This document shows positions 33,824 through 44,183 of a DNA stretch of 64,000 nt, piece by piece (within the stretch, counting starts at the first letter, position 1; every line of letters begins with the position of its first letter). The notes beneath the pieces are model-generated. The model saw nothing but the letters and a program-made list of their open reading frames with translations. It made no database searches and had not been told where the DNA came from. The position numbers and the translations under genes were made by a program. The DNA comes from Dehalococcoidia bacterium (lineage in GTDB: Bacteria; Chloroflexota; Dehalococcoidia; Lucifugimonadales; Lucifugimonadaceae): NCBI GenBank assembly GCA_028285005.1, contig JANQQP010000004.1, positions 117,261 through 181,260 of the forward strand, given 5' to 3'.

Positions 33824-34005
33824 TTTCTTGGACCTTTCTTCCCTCTCGTGAGTGGGCGACAGTTTAGATGCAGGTAAATCGGAAGTGGCGCGTTGCTGTT
33901 TTTCTAACAGGTCTGCCGAATACGCGGACTGGTGGTGTCACTACAGGTTCAAGTGTTCGTGGGTCTCAAAAGGTGTTCTAAGAGTACGACGAACACGGTG
34001 CTGGT

Positions 34006-35397
34006 CTATAGACCGTACGCCTCCAGGAAGCGGAGCCAGACTTCCGACATCGTTGGGAATGCAGGGGTTGCGTGCCAGAGCGTGTCGAGCGGTACTTCAC
34101 CTGCGATGGCGATGGTGGCGGCATGCAACATCTCTCCCGCCCCTGGACCTACGAAGGTGACGCCAACCAGGGTTTTGGAGCCCTCATCGACCACCCATTT
34201 GATATTGCCTTCTATACCTTCACCGAACGTCGCCGCACCAGCACTCCAGCCGAACCCGTACTCAATTGATCGAACGTTGATCCCTTGGTCCTTCGCCTGT
34301 TCTTCAGTGAGGCCTACCGCCGCGACATGAGGATCCGTGAAGACGACGCGTGGAGAGGCTTTCTTATCACCCCAGGCTTTTGCCCTCTTGCCGAGAATCA
34401 CATCGCCCACGATTCTGGCCTGATATTTGCCGTCATGCGTTAGGAGACTTCGGCCATTGGCGTCTCCGACGGAGTAGAGCCAGCCTGAGTTCGCGCCTAC
34501 AGCTCGCAGTTCGTCGTCAACTTCGATGTACTTCCCGGGCTCAAGGCCAATGGTGTCGAGACCAATGTCCGACGTGAGAGGCTTTCTTCCGACAGCTACG
34601 AGGATGTTGTCCGCTTCCAGCGTGGTCCCGTCTGACAGCGACGCAGAAATTCCAGTCGATGTCCTTGCTACAGACTCAAGCGCAACGCCAGTCAGGACCT
34701 TGATTCCGTACTCCTCAACGAAGACCTTCTTGATGTGCTCTCCAGCGAACTCCTCTTCACGAGGGATCAAGCGGTCGGCCATCTCGACGATCGTCACTTC
34801 CTTTGCTCCCAGATCGTTCCAGGCCTGCGCCATCTCCACACCGACGACACCTCCGCCAAGTACGATCAGTCTGCCGGGAGCTTCATTCAACGTAGTGATA
34901 TCTCTGTTGTCCCACGAGGCGACATCACTGAGGCCGGGAATTGGGGGGACAGCCGCTGCCGTACCGGTCGCGACGACTACCGCTTTGTTCGCCTCGTAAT
35001 CGGTGACGTTTCCGTCCTTATCTGTCACCGAAACGCGCTTCTCGCCATCGATTCGAGCGTGGCCACGCACATAAGGGATGTTCTGGTCGTTGAGCCACTG
35101 GACCTGGTACTTGTCATCGAGGTCGCTGATCATGGCGTCGCGTCGTGACAGGGCTTCTTCGAAGTCGATTTCGCCGGTCACTGCGGCTCTGGCTCCCGGC
35201 ACGCGCTTGACCGCTCGGATGGCCTCTCCTGGCCTGAGCAGCGCTTTCGAGGGCATACACGCCCAGTAGCTGCACTCACCGCCGACCAGTTCCCGTTCGA
35301 CGACTAGAGCCGACATGCCGCCCTTCACAATCCTGTCGGCGACGTTTTCGCCGGCCGGTCCGGCTCCGATGACAATCACGTCGTACTGTTCGGCCAT
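34006..35397 (-). CDS. Pyridine nucleotide-disulfide oxidoreductase (Lpd/MerA-like)
   Basis: This flavoprotein of about 463 residues has FAD-binding VIVIGAGPAGENVA, redox-active GGECSYWACMPSKALL (Cys42/Cys47), NAD-binding LIVLGGGVVGVEMA and a second FAD motif, YSVGDANG. The C-terminal HATPAFPTMSEVW replaces the usual HxHPTxxE of lipoamide dehydrogenase, so a different disulfide substrate is likely. It lies 182 bp upstream of egtB on the same strand, so reduction of an oxidised low-molecular-weight thiol is an attractive guess. The ATG at 35397 is chosen over 35430, which adds 11 unrelated residues. Confidence 0.85.
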   Translation of the reverse strand: MAEQYDVIVIGAGPAGENVADRIVKGGMSALVVERELVGGECSYWACMPSKALLRPGEAIRAVKRVPGARAAVTGEIDFEEALSRRDAMISDLDDKYQVQWLNDQNIPYVRGHARIDGEKRVSVTDKDGNVTDYEANKAVVVATGTAAAVPPIPGLSDVASWDNRDITTLNEAPGRLIVLGGGVVGVEMAQAWNDLGAKEVTIVEMADRLIPREEEFAGEHIKKVFVEEYGIKVLTGVALESVARTSTGISASLSDGTTLEADNILVAVGRKPLTSDIGLDTIGLEPGKYIEVDDELRAVGANSGWLYSVGDANGRSLLTHDGKYQARIVGDVILGKRAKAWGDKKASPRVVFTDPHVAAVGLTEEQAKDQGINVRSIEYGFGWSAGAATFGEGIEGNIKWVVDEGSKTLVGVTFVGPGAGEMLHAATIAIAGEVPLDTLWHATPAFPTMSEVWLRFLEAYGL

Positions 35398-35665
35398 AGT
35401 TCCTGCGCCCCGCTTCTCGATCGCTGGCACACACAGAGTCGATGAGCTGTGTGCAGTGTTCTGGTAAGTTCAATCCCGGTCATTCCGGGCGATGTCCCAA
35501 ATGTGATGCCGGATTGCACTGGACCGGTGCTGATGCGAGGGTCGACCACCCTGAGACCTTTGCTCGCAACGCTAATAACTGTGTTGCATCTAAAGAGACG
35601 CGGCCCTGAATACACGGCTGGCCCCGCCAAACAAGATCACTTCCGCCATGTGAGCGAGGTTCAAG

Positions 35666-35950
35666 ATGCCCAGAGCGATAGTTAACGGAACGGTAGTTGC
35701 CGAATCGGATGAGTATGAGGTGGTGGAAGGCAACATCTACTTCCCGCCTGACTCGATCAAGAGAGAATTTTTCAAAGACAGCGCCCTCCACTCGACGTGT
35801 CCGTGGAAGGGTGTTGCCAGCTACTACTCGCTCGACGTCAATGGCGAGGAATTGCCGGACATTGCGTGGTACTACCCGGAGCCGTCACAGGCCGCCGCCA
35901 ACATCAAGGACTATGTCGCTTTCTATCCGGCGGTGACCGTAGAGGGTTGA
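35666..35950 (+). CDS. DUF427 family protein
   Basis: This 94-residue protein has the DUF427 pattern: RAIVNGTVVAES, a YFP strand with REFF, STCPWKGVASYYSLDVNGE, IAWYYPEPSQAA.NIKDYVAFYP. The conserved CPWKG and WYYPEP are intact. It is a small single-domain beta protein in the cytoplasm. Function is unknown across the family. Confidence 0.9.
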   Translation: MPRAIVNGTVVAESDEYEVVEGNIYFPPDSIKREFFKDSALHSTCPWKGVASYYSLDVNGEELPDIAWYYPEPSQAAANIKDYVAFYPAVTVEG

Positions 35951-36051
35951 AAGTCGGGCCCGCTGGGGGCATTGAGACGCGTACTCGGGATCTAGCGTCC
36001 GAAGTTCAGCATGCTTGAACCGTGTGAGCGACAGATTAGCTCGTCAGCCCA

Positions 36052-37185
36052 ATGAGCGCGGGCTATGCTGTTAAGAGCATGCCCGCACCTGAATCCACAT
36101 CCGTTGAGCACATAGACATCAGCAAGGTCCGACGCAGGATTGAGCAGCGTGAGGACCTTCTGTCCCCGTTTGCAACGAAGACAAGTAACTCGCGCGGACG
36201 TGCTCACGCGGAGCCAAGCTCAGACGTGCGTGGAGAGTTCCAGCGCGATCGCGACCGGGTGATCCACACCAACTCCTTCAGAAGGCTCAAACACAAGAGC
36301 CAGGTTTTCGTTGCTCCGCAGGGAGACCACTTCACAACGCGATTGACTCATGTGGTTGAGGTCGCTCAGGTCGGTCGAACTATAGCCCGCGCCCTGAATC
36401 TGAATGAGGACCTGGTTGAGGCCGCCGCGCTGGGCCACGATCTTGGCCACACGCCGTTTGGGCACATCGGCGAGAGTGTTCTGAATGAGGAACTCGCTGA
36501 CGGCTTTCACCACAGTCGGCATAGCGTCAGGATCGTCACCGAGCTTGAGAAGGAAGGTCGAGGCCTGAACCTGATGGCTGAAGTGATAGACGCCATTCGG
36601 TACCACTCAAAGCCAGAAGGCAAATTCCTTGATCAGACAGCAGTGAGCCACATGACGCTTGAGGCGCAAGTGGTGCGAATTTCAGACGCGCTCGCTTATC
36701 TTGCTCACGACATATCGGATGCGTTGCGGTCCGGTTACCTCACGCTGTCGGACCTGCCGCCCGAAGCAGTTGAACGACTTGGTGAGCGTCATTCTCAACG
36801 GGTCAACTCGGTCGTTACAGATGTGGTGGAGGCTTCGTGGGACGCGACGGGCGAGATCGAGGCAGAGAACGGCACGCCGTGGATCAGGATGTCCCCGGAG
36901 CTTGGTGATCTCGTCACGTCGCTCAGGGTGTTCATGTTCGAGCGGTTCTATCACCCGATCAGCGGATCCAAAGAGGGCAGAAAAGCCGCGGATATCGTGC
37001 GAGTTCTCCTGAACCATTTCAGGTCGCACCCGGACGAGCTCCCGCGCTGGCTGCGCAATCTCTCAGGGTCTGATGAGCAGGCGGCAGCTGACTATGTCTG
37101 CGGTATGACCGACAACTATGCTCTGACAATCGCCGAGAGGATCCGGCCGGGCATGAGCGAGGGCGTATTCCACGGCAGGATCTAA
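36052..37185 (+). CDS. dgt: dGTP triphosphohydrolase-like HD protein
   Basis: This 377-residue HD-domain protein has FQRDRDRVIHTNSFRRLKHKSQV, HFTTRLTHVVEVAQVGRTIARALNL, and the HD motif ALGHDLGHTPFGHIGE. A later AYLAHDISDALR region completes the dGTPase-like fold. It would hydrolyse dNTPs to deoxynucleoside and triphosphate. An ATG at 36079 (MPAPEST) is the alternative start; TATGCT ends nine bases before it. The dgt-dnaG-rpoD order is common in several phyla. Confidence 0.9.
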   Translation: MSAGYAVKSMPAPESTSVEHIDISKVRRRIEQREDLLSPFATKTSNSRGRAHAEPSSDVRGEFQRDRDRVIHTNSFRRLKHKSQVFVAPQGDHFTTRLTHVVEVAQVGRTIARALNLNEDLVEAAALGHDLGHTPFGHIGESVLNEELADGFHHSRHSVRIVTELEKEGRGLNLMAEVIDAIRYHSKPEGKFLDQTAVSHMTLEAQVVRISDALAYLAHDISDALRSGYLTLSDLPPEAVERLGERHSQRVNSVVTDVVEASWDATGEIEAENGTPWIRMSPELGDLVTSLRVFMFERFYHPISGSKEGRKAADIVRVLLNHFRSHPDELPRWLRNLSGSDEQAAADYVCGMTDNYALTIAERIRPGMSEGVFHGRI

Positions 37186-37412
37186 TGGAGACGCCGATCC
37201 AGCCACCGTCGGGCAGAGGTGATCTCGTTGACGTTCAGGAACACGCCATCTTTTCTCTACCGCTGGCACTAAGTGGTCGCTAAAATAGTCAGTTCCAGAT
37301 TCGCTTCCAAGTTCCCCCGCGAACGTCTTGTGCCGTCGCGAATCCGCATGTAAGTTAGCGTTAACATTCCACGAACCGGCTGCAGAATCTCCCCGGCCTG
37401 CGTACGCCGTAT

Positions 37413-39272
37413 ATGAGCCTTGTCGACGAAGTAAAAAGCAGGACTGATATCGTCGATGTAGTTGCGAGCTACGTCGATCTCGATACGTCTTCGCGCAACC
37501 CCAAGGCAAGATGCCCGTTCCACACCGAACGGACGCCATCTTTCTACGTCTTCCCTGAGTCCGACACCTGGCGCTGCTTCGGAGCGTGCGCAACAGGTGG
37601 CGATGTCCTGGCTTTCGTGATGAAGCAGGAAGGGATCGAGTTCCGGGAGGCGCTGCACCGACTGGCTGACAGGGTAGGGGTGAAGTACTCCCAGGGCGAC
37701 GCTAATGTGCAGTCAGACGTCGCTCCGAAGCGGACAGTCGTGGAAGCGAACGAGGTTGCCGCCCGATGGTTCTCATGGATGATGCTCAGTTCTGAAGGTG
37801 CAGCAGTCAGGGAGTATCTGACCTCTCGCGGCATCGATACGGAAATTGCAGAGAGGCGAGGTTTGGGATTTGCGCCTGGTGAGGGCAAGCTGACTCTGGC
37901 GGGTCACCTCAGATCTTCAGATGTGACACCAACATCAGCGCGTGACGCAAAGCTGGTTATTCAGACCGACGACCGGACGTGGCGGGATTTCTTCAGAGGC
38001 CGTCTGACGATTGCGATCAAGGACCGAGCAGGAAAGGTGATCGGATTCGGGGCACGGAGCCTGGACGGATCTGAGCCGAAGTATCTGAATACGCCGCAGA
38101 CGAGCGCGTTCGATAAGTCGAAGGTGTTGTACGGAATCGACTGGGCCGCCGATTCGATGCGGCAGTCGCACAGGGCCGTGGTCGTTGAAGGCTATATGGA
38201 CGTGATCACGGCGCACGAGCACGGCTTTACTGATGTCGTGGCCTCTATGGGCACTGCCGTCACTCCAGACCAGTTGAAAACGCTCTCGCAGATAGTTTCA
38301 AGTGGTGACGAGGCGGGCGAAGTTGTACTGTGCCTGGACTCAGATGCGGCCGGTCAGGACGCAACGCTGCGGGCGCTCGAGACCGCCTGGCAGGAGTTCG
38401 GCCCGAAGCTCACCGGCTCGGCATCTTCCCGTGGACGCGGACTCGTCGTGAAGGTTGCATCACCGGTCGAAGGCAAGGATCCGGACGAGGCGATCAGGGC
38501 TGACTCCTGGGCGTGGCGCCGATCGCTCGACGAGGCGCTACCGCTCATCGACTTCATCATGGCCGCGTACATCAGGCGATTCGATGTGTCTGGTGGTGAG
38601 GGCAAGGCAAGGGTTGCCGAAGCGCTTTCGCCGCTTATCTTCTCCGTAGACAACGACTATGACCGCGATGCCTACTGGGAGAAGCTCGCCGGGTTGCTCG
38701 AAGTATCGCCAGAACGGCTGCGGTCGATGGCATCGCGACCTGGCGCCAGGACCTTCCGGCCGCGAGCGAGAAGCGGCGCCGGGAGTGATGACAGCTCGAT
38801 ATCAACGCAGCAGTTGGGCGCGGCATTGAGCGGCGCGGAAATCGGCATCGAGGAGCATCTACTCGCCCTCGTCTTGCAACATCCTGAACTGCGGGAGTTC
38901 GCTGAGGCGGTGCCGGCAGAGCATTTTCTCGGTACGGTCAACCGAGAACTGTTTACCCAGTGGGTCCGCATCCCTACACTCGATGAGATGCTGTTGGCGC
39001 TCGGCCCCGACCTTGCCGACAAAGCGGCAAAGATTCAGTCCGTCGAGTTCCCGCCGTCTGATCACGCCAGACGTGTTGAAGAAGCGACTCAGTGCGTTCG
39101 AAGACTGCGGGAGCGCTACATGCGAAACCTGCTCAGACTCACCGAGGTCGCACTCAAAGAGGAAGAGAATTCCCTGGAAGGCGAAGAACGAGAGCAGCTG
39201 CGGAGTAGAGTTCTCGACCCTTCCGATCATCTGAAGAAAGTGTTCCAAGCAGGCGCAACAGGACGGGTGTGA
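37413..39272 (+). CDS. dnaG: DNA primase
   Basis: This 619-residue primase has an N-terminal CHC2 zinc finger with C34, H37, C55 and C59 (CPFH..CFGAC, C-x3-C rather than C-x2-C). An RNA polymerase/TOPRIM domain follows with VEGYMDVITAHEHGF, ASMGTAVT and LCLDSDAAGQDA, and then a C-terminal helicase-interacting helical domain. It synthesises replication primers. A TAAAAT at 37281-37286 could be a -10 for the dnaG-rpoD unit. The ORF ends three bases before rpoD. Confidence 0.96.
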   Translation: MSLVDEVKSRTDIVDVVASYVDLDTSSRNPKARCPFHTERTPSFYVFPESDTWRCFGACATGGDVLAFVMKQEGIEFREALHRLADRVGVKYSQGDANVQSDVAPKRTVVEANEVAARWFSWMMLSSEGAAVREYLTSRGIDTEIAERRGLGFAPGEGKLTLAGHLRSSDVTPTSARDAKLVIQTDDRTWRDFFRGRLTIAIKDRAGKVIGFGARSLDGSEPKYLNTPQTSAFDKSKVLYGIDWAADSMRQSHRAVVVEGYMDVITAHEHGFTDVVASMGTAVTPDQLKTLSQIVSSGDEAGEVVLCLDSDAAGQDATLRALETAWQEFGPKLTGSASSRGRGLVVKVASPVEGKDPDEAIRADSWAWRRSLDEALPLIDFIMAAYIRRFDVSGGEGKARVAEALSPLIFSVDNDYDRDAYWEKLAGLLEVSPERLRSMASRPGARTFRPRARSGAGSDDSSISTQQLGAALSGAEIGIEEHLLALVLQHPELREFAEAVPAEHFLGTVNRELFTQWVRIPTLDEMLLALGPDLADKAAKIQSVEFPPSDHARRVEEATQCVRRLRERYMRNLLRLTEVALKEEENSLEGEEREQLRSRVLDPSDHLKKVFQAGATGRV

Positions 39273-39275
39273 TAT

Positions 39276-40811
<1,536 letters not shown>

Positions 40812-40927
40812 TTTCTGTCTGACACTCGGCCAGGCAGCATGACTTACTTCGAGTTGTCACTTCTCAGTTCGTGGTGCTGGCACTTCGCCGTACGGGTCTG
40901 AGCTGTTCGGTCATCAGGTCTAGAATG

Positions 40928-40953
40928 GCTTCACACGACTTTGTGGGTGAAGC
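40928..40953 (+). promoter_or_regulatory. Hairpin abutting the mutM start codon
   Basis: GCTTCAC (40928-40934) pairs with GTGAAGC (40947-40953), which ends directly before the ATG. The stem can extend by two pairs with one bulge. TAGAAT at 40921-40926 could be the -10. The fold may hide the weak ribosome site and limit translation. Confidence 0.35.
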
Positions 40954-41778
40954 ATGCCGGAAGCTCCAGACCTTTTCGTCATTCGCAACTATCTTGAGCC
41001 GAAGCTGATCGGTCGTAAGGTCACGGCAGTGGATGAGCGGAAGCCGCTTGTTCTGCGCAACATGACTGGCGAGAAGTTCAGTGATGACTTGCCAGGACGC
41101 ACCTTCACTGGTATCGGCCGCAAGGGCAAGTTACTGCTGCTAGAGCTCGGGGAAGAGCGCAGGCTTGTAATTAGCCCGATGCTGACCGGTGGTCTGCGTT
41201 ACGGCTCACCGGACGACCGCATGGAAGCTTCTGCAATCCTTGTGTTTGACCTGGATGATGGGCATCAGCTGCGGTACTTCGACCAGAAACGGATGGGCCA
41301 GGTCTACTACCTGCACCCCGACCAGCTTGGTGAGATTGTGCGGCTTGAGAACCAGGGACCCGATGTTCTTGACGAGCCGATGAAGCTTGAAGAGTTCAGA
41401 GCGGCGCTGAAGCCATTTAGAGGCGAGATCAAGGGCATTCTTACACGCGGGCAAGCGGTCTCCGGCATTGGCAACGCCTACGCAGATGAGATCCTGTGGG
41501 GCGCTCAGCTCTTCCCGTTTCGTAAGAAGTCAAAGCTGAGTCCAGAGGAATTCGAACGGCTTCACGAGGCTGTGTATTCCGTTCCAAAGGGAGCGGTAAC
41601 GGTGCTGGAGAAGAGGGTTGGCGATTCGATACACAAGAAGGTCAGAGATTTCTTGAGTGTCCACGGAAAAGGCGGCAAGGCCTGTCCTCGGTGTGGATCC
41701 CGGATCAGCGCCATCAAGGCGAATCGGAGAGAGACGAACTTCTGCCGCAAGTGTCAGCCGGGCACCATGTTTGACTGA
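40954..41778 (+). CDS. mutM: Formamidopyrimidine-DNA glycosylase (Fpg/Nei family)
   Basis: This 274-residue base-excision glycosylase has N-terminal MPEAPDLF: Pro2 and Glu3, the catalytic residues, are present although the usual MPELPEVE is altered. RKGKLLLLEL holds the conserved Lys. GIGNAYADEILW is the H2TH region, and a C-terminal zinc finger has CPRCG..NFCRKCQPG (C-x2-C..C-x2-C). It removes oxidised purines from DNA. Fpg versus Nei substrate preference cannot be settled from sequence alone. Confidence 0.88.
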   Translation: MPEAPDLFVIRNYLEPKLIGRKVTAVDERKPLVLRNMTGEKFSDDLPGRTFTGIGRKGKLLLLELGEERRLVISPMLTGGLRYGSPDDRMEASAILVFDLDDGHQLRYFDQKRMGQVYYLHPDQLGEIVRLENQGPDVLDEPMKLEEFRAALKPFRGEIKGILTRGQAVSGIGNAYADEILWGAQLFPFRKKSKLSPEEFERLHEAVYSVPKGAVTVLEKRVGDSIHKKVRDFLSVHGKGGKACPRCGSRISAIKANRRETNFCRKCQPGTMFD

Positions 41779-41780
41779 AA

Positions 41781-41817
41781 CCCAATGATTGGGCGTTCCG
41801 GCACCGTGGACCGGAAC
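41781..41817 (+). terminator. Two adjacent stem-loops after mutM
   Basis: CCCAA/TTGGG (41781-41785/41789-41793) and GTTCCGG/CCGGAAC (41795-41801/41811-41817) follow the stop within two bases. There is no T-run on the plus strand, so they may protect the 3' end rather than terminate. Confidence 0.35.
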
Positions 41818-41880
41818 CGCAAACGCTCGCACATCCTGAGTAATGCGTGGCGTCCCTCACATGAAGGACACTGGTTTGGA

Positions 41881-41909
41881 TTGGCGTGTGGTTTGTGTGC
41901 TGGTAGCAT
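41881..41909 (+). promoter_or_regulatory. Candidate promoter for 41973
   Basis: TTGGCG (41881-41886), a 17-base spacer, and TAGCAT (41904-41909) preceded by TGG, an extended -10. The ATG of the small membrane gene is 63 bases downstream. Confidence 0.45.
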
Positions 41910-41972
41910 CGTTTCGTGGCGCGTGTTAGCTGCCACACTTGCTGACGATCAATTTGGCCGAGAAGCAACGAC

Positions 41973-42305
41973 ATGACCGCAGCGCTTACATCTCTCGAAA
42001 TTGCAGGTCTCATACGCGACATCGCGCTGATCTCGTTCTTCGTGATCGGATCAATCGGGTTGCTCGTCGGCCTGCTCCTGGGCCTCAAGTTCTATCGCAG
42101 GACAAAGAACCTGATGGACAGAGTTGACGCGGGTGTGGATCGCGTCGAGGCGATGGTTGATTCGGTTGACTCGACTGCGTCAACGGTCCGCAAGACTGCG
42201 ACTTCGATGAACCGTGGCATGCGCGCAGGAGACTTTGCACGCTCGGCGTTCAGCTCGGTGCTTAGTCGGCGCGGCGGTGATTCCGATGACTCCGAAAGCA
42301 AGTAA
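41973..42305 (+). CDS. Small membrane protein, DUF948-like
   Basis: This 110-residue protein has one transmembrane helix (about 14-38, LISFFVIGSIGLLVGLLLGL). A coiled-coil repeat of V-D pairs follows (MDRVDAGVDRVEAMVDSVDSTAS) and then a basic/Ser-rich tail. This matches small DUF948-type proteins. It is followed 56 bp later by a YtxH-like gene, a common pairing. Confidence 0.65.
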   Translation: MTAALTSLEIAGLIRDIALISFFVIGSIGLLVGLLLGLKFYRRTKNLMDRVDAGVDRVEAMVDSVDSTASTVRKTATSMNRGMRAGDFARSAFSSVLSRRGGDSDDSESK

Positions 42306-42361
42306 GGCACCACAGCATCGAATGTTCGGCTGCTGATCCAGCCACATTCAAGGACGGAGAC

Positions 42362-42640
42362 ATGGCGAACAAAGAATCGGAAGGTAGTGGAAGCTTCTTC
42401 ACCGGCATGGTGATCGGTGGGATTGCCGGCTTTGTTGCTGGCATGATCATGGCGCCGAAGTCAGGTGACGAGACCCGCACGCTGTTCTCTGAGCGAGGCC
42501 AGGAGTTCAGGGACAAAGCTGACGACTTCATCGCTGCTGCCAGAGAGCGAATCTTCGCTGCATCTGATCGCAACGGCGGCCGATCGTCTCGGCCCGGTTA
42601 CCCGTTCGACGATCTAGATCTTGACGACGAGGACCTCTAG
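42362..42640 (+). CDS. YtxH domain protein
   Basis: This 92-residue protein has an N-terminal hydrophobic segment FFTGMVIGGIAGFVAGMIMAPKSGDETR, the YtxH signature (G..G...G.. with AP.SG.E.R). A short amphipathic helix and an acidic tail ending DLDLDDEDL follow. Family members are small membrane proteins often linked to general stress. An AAGGACGGAG SD precedes the ATG. Confidence 0.8.
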   Translation: MANKESEGSGSFFTGMVIGGIAGFVAGMIMAPKSGDETRTLFSERGQEFRDKADDFIAAARERIFAASDRNGGRSSRPGYPFDDLDLDDEDL

Positions 42641-42688
42641 AACCCGGCCACGACTGGCGCTTGCCTGAGTGACCCGGGCTGCGGTCAT

Positions 42689-43513
42689 CTACGCCCTGGG
42701 GTATGAGCCGAGCACTTTAAACATCGCGGTGTGTCGTCTGAGTTCTGTGAGCGCGGCCTGGACATTGTCGTCCTGCTCGTGTCCATCGAAGTCGAGCAGG
42801 AAGTAGTAGACACCAATTTTTGCCCCGGTTGGCCGCGACTCGATCTTGGTCAGGTTGATGCCGAGATCGGCGAAAGGCTTCAGGGCTGCGTAGACCAGAC
42901 CAGGCGCATCTTCCCGGTCAAAATCGAACACTATCGACGTCTTGTCAGCACCTGATCGCGCAGGTGGCTCTCTGCCGATGACAACGAACCTGGTGACGTT
43001 GTTCTTTCTGTCCTGGATCGCTTCATCCATCACGTTCATGCCGTGGAGCTCAGCAGCGCGTTTTGGGCCCAGCGCCGCCACAGTTCCGTCCTCGGATCTG
43101 AGGCTTTCAACCGCGCCAGCTGTGGAATCGTAGGGCTCCAGCTTCGCGTCCGGCAGGTGTTCGGATAGATAGCGCCTGCACTGTCCGAGGGCTTCGGCCT
43201 TTGACCTGACACGCCTGATTTCGGGCAGTATTGTGCCCGTCGGCGCGATGAGACAGAGATCCACCGGTAGCAGAATCTCACCGACGACCCGCGCTTGTTG
43301 CGCGCCAATCAGTGAGTCGACGATGTCGTTTATGGATCCGGCGATGCTGTTTTCGATCGGACCGACGGCTTCGTTGACCTCCCCGGAATCCACAGCAGCC
43401 ACGACATCGGGCAGCGACGGGTAGGCCACTAACTGAGCCTCCGCGTCATGAAGGACAGCGGCTTCTTCGGTATAGGTCCCGGCCGGCCCGAGAAACGCCA
43501 CGAGCTTGCTCAA
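42689..43513 (-). CDS. pheA: Prephenate dehydratase
   Basis: This 274-residue enzyme has FLGPAGTYTEEAA, GPIENSIAGSINDIVDSL, the conserved NNVTRFVVIG and a C-terminal ACT domain with ESRPT (phenylalanine binding) and YYFLLDFDGH. It converts prephenate to phenylpyruvate. The TTG start at 43513 has GAGG six bases upstream, inside the end of the potassium-regulator gene, so it is translated as the last gene of that operon. No chorismate mutase domain is fused. Confidence 0.94.
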   Translation of the reverse strand: MSKLVAFLGPAGTYTEEAAVLHDAEAQLVAYPSLPDVVAAVDSGEVNEAVGPIENSIAGSINDIVDSLIGAQQARVVGEILLPVDLCLIAPTGTILPEIRRVRSKAEALGQCRRYLSEHLPDAKLEPYDSTAGAVESLRSEDGTVAALGPKRAAELHGMNVMDEAIQDRKNNVTRFVVIGREPPARSGADKTSIVFDFDREDAPGLVYAALKPFADLGINLTKIESRPTGAKIGVYYFLLDFDGHEQDDNVQAALTELRRHTAMFKVLGSYPRA

Positions 43514-43516
43514 CGT

Positions 43517-44182
43517 CTACCTCAGTTCCGTGAGAGTCTCCCATAGAGACCGGGTTGACTCCACAGGCGAAACGGCAATCACCTCGTCTTCCGCCTCAAT
43601 CACCGTATCGTCTGTCGGTATCTCGGTCCTGCCGGCTCCCGAGATGATCAGGTTCATCTGTACTCCGTACGGGACCTGCAAATCCCTTAGTGGACGTCCG
43701 ACTACCGAAGCGCCCTCCGGGACCTTGATGCCAACTATCTCGAGCCCGCGGCCCCTAATAGGCATCAGCCGCAGCAACGGGTGGGCTGGCAAGGCTCCCG
43801 AAATGTTCGAAAGCACCAGGTCGGTTGTACTCGCCGTTACGTCGACACCAGCCTGTTCGAACAGCTCAGCGTTCTCCTGGAGATTCACCACCGATACCGT
43901 GCGGGCCACGTTGAACATATTTTTAGCCAGCAGACACGCGGCGAGGTTCTCAGCATCTCCTCCGGTTGTAGCGATGAAGATGTCCGCGCGGCTGGCGCCA
44001 GCTTGCTGGAGCGTGCGCGATGACGTTGCGTCACCCTCCAAAACCACGTTGCCCAGCCGATCGCCAACCTGTTGAGAGATCCGAGCGTCGGATTCGATGG
44101 CGAGCACTTCGTGGCCCGAAGATACCAGTGAGTTTATGAGGGGCAGACCGATGGTCCCGGCGCCCATCACCAGCACGTACAT
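43517..44182 (-). CDS. TrkA/KtrA-type NAD-binding potassium regulator
   Basis: This 221-residue RCK-type protein has MYVLVMGAGTIGLPLINSL (G-x-G-x2-G) and an acidic residue after strand 2 (AIESD). The N-domain closes with IATTGGDAENLAACLLAK, and a C-terminal TrkA_C-like domain includes GASVVGRPLRDLQVPYG. It gates the Trk/Ktr channel in response to NAD(H) or nucleotide. One base separates it from the preceding gene in the operon. Confidence 0.85.
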   Translation of the reverse strand: MYVLVMGAGTIGLPLINSLVSSGHEVLAIESDARISQQVGDRLGNVVLEGDATSSRTLQQAGASRADIFIATTGGDAENLAACLLAKNMFNVARTVSVVNLQENAELFEQAGVDVTASTTDLVLSNISGALPAHPLLRLMPIRGRGLEIVGIKVPEGASVVGRPLRDLQVPYGVQMNLIISGAGRTEIPTDDTVIEAEDEVIAVSPVESTRSLWETLTELR

Positions 44183-44183
44183 G

